DNA from: an uncultured Sphingomonadales bacterium | Lineage (GTDB): Bacteria; Pseudomonadota; Alphaproteobacteria; Sphingomonadales; Sphingomonadaceae | DNA: 8,401 nt | Direction of reading: 5' to 3' | NCBI GenBank assembly: GCA_903958285.1 | Contig: CAJBSR010000403.1 | Location: forward strand, 1 to 8,401 | Part shown: piece by piece, positions 4,974 to 8,401 of the stretch | Layout: every line of letters starts with the position of its first letter | Numbering within the stretch: the stretch's first letter is position 1 | Notes under the pieces: model-generated | What the model saw: only the letters and a program-made list of their open reading frames with translations | Databases searched by the model: none | Told to the model about the DNA's origin: nothing | Position numbers and translations under genes: made by a program

Positions 4974-7749
4974 GGTAACGCTCTCCTACGGTGTCATAAA
5001 AGTGCGGATGGACCACGCGGACACGGGCCTCTTGGCCGCGCGTGGGGGAGGACGCGATTAGCTCTTCGCCGTGCCGGCTAAAGCCGTCCTTCAACTGGCC
5101 AAGAGCGACAGACCCGCCCTCCAAAATCCGGAAGGCTGCCGCGCTGACATGGCCATGGGGTGAGCCACCCTTTCGCGTAATCAGCATCGCGCCCTCGGGA
5201 ATATCTCCCTCAATCGCCTCCAGTCCGACCAACTGGCGACGGCCGGGTTCAGCCAAAGCAGGGCGGGACAGGCCAGTGGCACCGATATATCCGCCCGCCT
5301 TGTTGAGCATCTTGTCCAGCGCCAAGTCCATGGGGGTCATGCGACCGTCCACTTCGCCACCGACGACCAGATGGCCCTTTTCAATGCGCAGGAATTCCAT
5401 CGCTTCAAGGCCATAGAGACAGCCGCCTTGTGCGGTCACTTCTGCTTCACAGGCCGCCCAGACGGACGCCGCGTGACTTGCCTCAACATAGACTTCAAAG
5501 GCGCGTTCGCCGCTATAGCTCGCGGCTAGGACGATCACGGGAACGCCCGCGATTTCGGCCGGAACGGTGGACATATGGCGCGGGCTGTCCGCCTTGATCA
5601 GCGCATCCATCGCCGCCTTTGCCTTGGGGCCTGCAATGGCGATCCCGGCATAATGTTCCTGCACATTGACGGCCGAAACCTTCATCTGCGGGCACAGATA
5701 TTGGCGGACATAGGAGATGTGCGTGGCCATCCGGTCGGCGCCGCCGGTTGAACTGGTCAACAGATAGCGGTTCTCGTCCAGACGCCAGACCGTGCCGTCG
5801 TCGAACGCAATGCCGTCTTCACGCAGCATGAAGGTGTATCGGCCCCGCCCGACAGCAAGCTTGCTGACCGTCGTTGCGCAGATGAGCTCAAGGAAGGCGG
5901 CGGCATCGGGGCCGCTCACCTCAAACTTGGCAAGGGTCGACACGTCGGTCATCCCGACGCCGGTTCGGACTTCCTTTGCCTCGCGCAGGGCGGCCTGTGC
6001 CAACGTTTCCTGACCTTGGGGATAGGCACGCGGGCGGAACCAATAGCCAAGCGGCTGCCAGATCGGGTTCTTGGCAGCGTGGACATCGTACAGCGCCAAG
6101 CGGCGGACATGCGCGCCCGCATTTTTGGCACCAGCCCCCGCGATCAGGCCCATGCTCACTGGCGTATAAGGCGGGCGGAAGGTCGTCAGACCCGCTTCGG
6201 GAATGGAGACGCCCTGCTTTTCTGCAAGGCGACCCAAGGCGGCCATGTTGCTGAGCTTGCCCTGATCGGTCGCCATGCCCAGCGTGGTGTAGCGCTTCAG
6301 ATGCTCGACGGAGCGATACCCTTCGGCCCATGCCAGATCGACATCAGCGAGCGACACATCGTTCTGGAAGTCGATGAAGCTCTTTTTGGGGTTCGACACC
6401 GGCGTGACCGGGAAAACGGGGTCCGGATTGGCCGCGCCACCGATCGTGGTGACGTTCTGGCGGGATACAGCGGGGACGAAAGCTTGGGCCGCCTCGTTCC
6501 AATCCAGCGTCCCGCCCGCCTGCATGTGCAGATGGACGACAGGTGTGAAACCGCCGGAGACTGCGATGAGATCAGCCTTCCAGTTTTTCGATTGTCCGTC
6601 GACAATTGCAGTCACGCCGGACAGGCAATGGCGTGCGCCTGAAACGCTGGAAGGGACTGCGTTCGTCCAGACCGGAAGGCCTGCAGACTCAGCGCTCGCA
6701 GCGGCATCCGAAAACTGGGGCCGCGCATCGAGGATAGCCACAATCTCGGCACCGGCGTCTTGTAGAGCGTGAGCTGTTTTATAGGCGTCGTCATTGTTGG
6801 TCGCGATCACAACGCGCTTGCCGGGCAGAACGCCAAAGCGGCGGACATAGGTGCGAGTCGCCTGTGACAGCATGACGCCGGGGCGGTCATTATGCGCAAA
6901 GGCGATGGGGCGTTCGATGCTTCCCGTTGCCAGAATGACCTGACTAGCCCGGACGTGCCAGAGCCGCTGGGTCACGCCGTTGGTCGGAACTTCACCGGGT
7001 TCAGAGAGGCGCTGTGTGAGCGTGACGAGATCATGCTCCCAATAACCGGACGCCGTTGTGCGGGTGAGGATGCGACCACCGGCAGCACGGATGCGGGCGG
7101 AAGCTGCTTCAGCCCAAGCGGCGTCCAGTTCCTGCGGGTCGCGGATCAGCGAGGCGCCGAGGATGTTGTCTTGTTCAACAAGGATGACGCGCTTGCCAGC
7201 TTCTGCCTGTTCGAGTGCGGCCTGCAAGCCTGCGGGGCCTGCGCCGACCACAAGCACGTCGCAAAATGCGGCGCGCTGGCTGAACCTGTCCGGGTCGGCC
7301 TTGGTCGGCGCATTGCCGAGCCCTGCCGCCTTGCGGATGAAATATTCATAGAACATCCAGCGCTTGGCCGAGCCAAAGAAGGTTTTGTAGTAAAAACCAG
7401 CGCCAAGCATTGGCGCTGCAAGGCTGAAGACAGCGCCCATGTCAAAGCTCAGACTGGGCCAGCGGTTCTGGCTGCGGGCGATGAGCCCATCATAGACAAA
7501 CACATCGGTGGCCCGCGTATTGGGTTCCGCCCGTCCGCCTTCGCCGACCGTGACAAGCGCGTTTGGCTCTTCAATGCCCGCCGTCATGATGCCGCGGGGG
7601 CGGTGATATTTAAAGCTGCGCCCGACTAGGCCGACGCCATTGGCCAGCAGGGCGGCGGCCAGCGTATCGCCGGCGCGGGCTTTGTAAGTCTTCCCGTCAA
7701 AGCTGAAGCTAATGGTCGCGCCTTTTGGGTCGCGCGTCGGGCCGCTCAT
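4966..7749 (-). CDS. soxA: Sarcosine oxidase alpha subunit
   Basis: Large subunit of heterotetrameric sarcosine oxidase (927 residues, slightly short for a family near 960-1000). Sarcosine is oxidised at the SoxB flavins; the imine is passed through an internal channel to the alpha subunit, where tetrahydrofolate takes the one-carbon unit, giving glycine, methylene-tetrahydrofolate and H2O2. Domains in order: a ferredoxin-like fold (about 11-96) with no cysteines, so no iron-sulfur cluster, as is usual for SoxA; a dinucleotide-binding domain with GAGPAG (169-174) and acidic E192 in VEQD, expected to hold NAD; a second nucleotide-fold segment with the SoxA-type ATNNDDAYKTA (316-326); and GcvT-like aminomethyltransferase domains (about 590-920) with SYSGERAFEVYV (744-755) and GLEAMEFLRIEKGH (780-793). 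The start ATG has GGAGG seven bases upstream and overlaps the soxD stop (ATGA). The frame is intact throughout. Confidence 0.97.
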   Translation of the reverse strand: MSGPTRDPKGATISFSFDGKTYKARAGDTLAAALLANGVGLVGRSFKYHRPRGIMTAGIEEPNALVTVGEGGRAEPNTRATDVFVYDGLIARSQNRWPSLSFDMGAVFSLAAPMLGAGFYYKTFFGSAKRWMFYEYFIRKAAGLGNAPTKADPDRFSQRAAFCDVLVVGAGPAGLQAALEQAEAGKRVILVEQDNILGASLIRDPQELDAAWAEAASARIRAAGGRILTRTTASGYWEHDLVTLTQRLSEPGEVPTNGVTQRLWHVRASQVILATGSIERPIAFAHNDRPGVMLSQATRTYVRRFGVLPGKRVVIATNNDDAYKTAHALQDAGAEIVAILDARPQFSDAAASAESAGLPVWTNAVPSSVSGARHCLSGVTAIVDGQSKNWKADLIAVSGGFTPVVHLHMQAGGTLDWNEAAQAFVPAVSRQNVTTIGGAANPDPVFPVTPVSNPKKSFIDFQNDVSLADVDLAWAEGYRSVEHLKRYTTLGMATDQGKLSNMAALGRLAEKQGVSIPEAGLTTFRPPYTPVSMGLIAGAGAKNAGAHVRRLALYDVHAAKNPIWQPLGYWFRPRAYPQGQETLAQAALREAKEVRTGVGMTDVSTLAKFEVSGPDAAAFLELICATTVSKLAVGRGRYTFMLREDGIAFDDGTVWRLDENRYLLTSSTGGADRMATHISYVRQYLCPQMKVSAVNVQEHYAGIAIAGPKAKAAMDALIKADSPRHMSTVPAEIAGVPVIVLAASYSGERAFEVYVEASHAASVWAACEAEVTAQGGCLYGLEAMEFLRIEKGHLVVGGEVDGRMTPMDLALDKMLNKAGGYIGATGLSRPALAEPGRRQLVGLEAIEGDIPEGAMLITRKGGSPHGHVSAAAFRILEGGSVALGQLKDGFSRHGEELIASSPTRGQEARVRVVHPHFYDTVGERYRD
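4981..4987 (-). promoter_or_regulatory. Ribosome binding site deciding the soxG GTG start
   Basis: Read on the minus strand this is AGGAGAG, seven bases before the GTG at 4973 and inside the 3' end of soxA. It selects GTG over the ATG at 4958. It also explains why the ATG at 4966, part of the soxA TAATG and followed at once by TAA, is not used. Confidence 0.65.
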
Positions 7750-8009
7750 GGCAGGGCCTCCGGTCCGACCGCCCGTGTGGCCGAAATTTCATTGGTGACG
7801 CGGTGGCGGGTCATGATGAGCCAAGCCCGGCAGCCATAAGTGTGGCGCCAGATTTCTTCATCCACGCCGCGCGGATTGGCGCGGGAGAACAGGGCAGTCA
7901 TCGCCTGCTCGGGCGCAGCGTCCAGCGGCACAACGGAGTCGACCGTGCGTTCATAGATGAATTCGGATTGCGCCCTTGGGCCGCAATGCGGGCATGTGAT
8001 CTGCATCAT
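7746..8009 (-). CDS. soxD: Sarcosine oxidase delta subunit
   Basis: Small zinc-binding subunit of heterotetrameric sarcosine oxidase (87 residues, within the usual 80-110). The N-terminal ITCPHCGPR (4-12) supplies Cys6 and Cys9, and HTYGC (56-60) supplies His56 and Cys60, matching the Cys/Cys/His/Cys zinc site known for this subunit. NPRGVDEEIWRHTYGCRAWL (45-64) is the most conserved stretch of the family. Two adjacent ATG codons (8009 and 8006) could start it; I use the first because it overlaps the soxB stop as TAATG, giving re-initiation by coupling. No clear ribosome binding site is present. It overlaps soxA by 4 bases. Its role is structural, holding the alpha and beta subunits together. 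Confidence 0.96.
   Translation of the reverse strand: MMQITCPHCGPRAQSEFIYERTVDSVVPLDAAPEQAMTALFSRANPRGVDEEIWRHTYGCRAWLIMTRHRVTNEISATRAVGPEALP
7757..7761 (-). promoter_or_regulatory. Ribosome binding site of soxA
   Basis: On the minus strand GGAGG lies seven bases before the soxA ATG at 7749, inside the soxD coding region. It is the strongest Shine-Dalgarno match in the operon and confirms the soxA start. Confidence 0.7.
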
Positions 8010-8356
8010 TAGCGGCTATTCGGCATCGGGCCGCTCCCTGTTTCATCGATGGTTGCACCGCGTTCAAAACGGTCGAGCGCGAACGGCGCGTTTAATGCAT
8101 GCGGTGTTCCAGTCGCCAGCGTATGCGCATAGGTCCAGCCAGAGGCCGGCGTCGCCTTGAACCCGCCATAGCACCAGCCGCCGTTAAGATAGAGGTTCTT
8201 CACCGGCGTTTCGCCAATAATCGGCGCTCCGTCATAACTCATATCGGTATCACCGCTCCATGTCCGAACCATACGCAGGCGAGATAAGGCGGGGACAAGC
8301 GCAAGGCCTTGTGGGCCGCGCCCTCTCTGCCCCTCAAAGCCCCAACGGTGATGCGG
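8009..8356 (-). CDS. soxB: Sarcosine oxidase beta subunit, C-terminal part, frame broken upstream
   Basis: C-terminal end of the flavin-bearing subunit that oxidises sarcosine (FAD and covalent FMN in the family). Clear SoxB sequence begins at about 8305 with ALVPALSRLRMVRTW. It continues through MSYDGAPIIG, LYLNGGWCYGGFKATPASGW and APFALDRFERG to the stop at 8009. The Lys of GGFK corresponds to the catalytic lysine region of the monomeric sarcosine oxidase/TSOX family. The full protein should be about 400 residues, so roughly two thirds, including the N-terminal FAD fold, is missing. Upstream of about 8305 the frame no longer looks like SoxB and reaches stops at 8357-8359 and 8381-8383. This may be a sequencing or contig-end error, or a real pseudogene. 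An ATG at 8272 exists but cannot make a working subunit. Confidence 0.85.
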   Translation of the reverse strand, partial: PHHRWGFEGQRGRGPQGLALVPALSRLRMVRTWSGDTDMSYDGAPIIGETPVKNLYLNGGWCYGGFKATPASGWTYAHTLATGTPHALNAPFALDRFERGATIDETGSGPMPNSR

Positions 8357-8401
8357 TTACCGCAAAGTACCGGAAGCTGCTTACCCCCCGAAGACGCGCG
8401 C
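8305..8401 (-). other. Region where the soxB frame is lost
   Basis: In the soxB frame this stretch holds two TAA stops. The frame offset by one base is open from 8400 to 8305; it contains LPVL and ends in REGAAHKA. It would join the SoxB frame as AHKA-LALVPALSRLR if one C were restored at the GGCC on the minus strand (8305-8308). A six-base C run (8384-8389) and a 13-base inverted repeat TGCGGT-T-ACCGCA (8352-8364) lie in the same stretch. I cannot tell error from mutation. Confidence 0.5.

Noticed and set aside
6016..6642. A 208-codon open frame on the plus strand opposite soxA
   Set aside because: It is antisense to strongly conserved SoxA sequence and its protein has low complexity of the kind seen in GC-rich shadows (rich in Arg, Gly, Ala), with no recognisable domain.
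6892..7629. A 245-codon open frame on the plus strand opposite the soxA N-terminal half
   Set aside because: It lies wholly over the dinucleotide-binding and ferredoxin-like domains of SoxA, has no ribosome binding site or motif, and is explained by codon bias.
8352..8364. TGCGGT-T-ACCGCA as an operator or recombination site
   Set aside because: It is short, GC-rich, and lies where soxB coding sequence should be; in this composition such a repeat can arise by chance, and there is no second copy in the window.
1..8401. A transposon or recent insertion to explain the two convergent sox sets
   Set aside because: No transposase, integrase, terminal inverted repeats, tRNA or direct target repeats were seen, and codon use looks even across the window.

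Overview
The window reads as a piece of a proteobacterial chromosome with moderately high GC, most likely alphaproteobacterial and plausibly Sphingomonadales. That placement is inferred from codon use and from the style of the sarcosine oxidase proteins; there is no rRNA or other marker to confirm it. Coding density is very high. There are eight protein genes in two convergent blocks that meet near position 4460. I see no tRNA, rRNA, CRISPR array or insertion sequence.

Left block (+ strand, about 1-4452). It opens with the 3' part of a canonical sarcosine oxidase gamma subunit gene (soxG), cut by the window edge. Fifteen bases later comes a BCCT-family betaine/choline/carnitine-type transporter with a TTG start and a good ribosome binding site. 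A stem-loop lies over the transporter stop codon. The only real intergenic gap (2018-2150) follows, with a perfect 7+7 inverted repeat that looks like a LysR operator. Next is a LysR-type regulator whose end overlaps by 11 bases the start of a gene for an exported alpha/beta-hydrolase (esterase/lipase-like).

Right block (- strand, about 8401-4470). This is a heterotetrameric sarcosine oxidase operon transcribed in the order soxB-soxD-soxA-soxG. Every junction overlaps: TAATG between soxB and soxD, ATGA between soxD and soxA, and 8 bases between soxA and soxG. SoxD carries its zinc-ligand motifs, and SoxA is full length with its ferredoxin-like, dinucleotide-binding and GcvT-like domains. The soxG here is strongly diverged from the one at the left edge, so this locus holds two different gamma subunits and probably parts of two sox clusters facing each other. 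Only the C-terminal part of SoxB is readable. Its frame hits stop codons at 8357-8359 and 8381-8383 before the right edge, and a single-base shift near 8305 would reconnect it to an open frame.

Together the genes suggest uptake and oxidative demethylation of N-methylated compounds. The transporter could bring in betaine, dimethylglycine or a related compound, and the Sox enzyme oxidises sarcosine to glycine with the methyl group passed to tetrahydrofolate and H2O2 as by-product. The LysR/hydrolase pair between them may control or supply the substrate; that link is a hypothesis based only on position.
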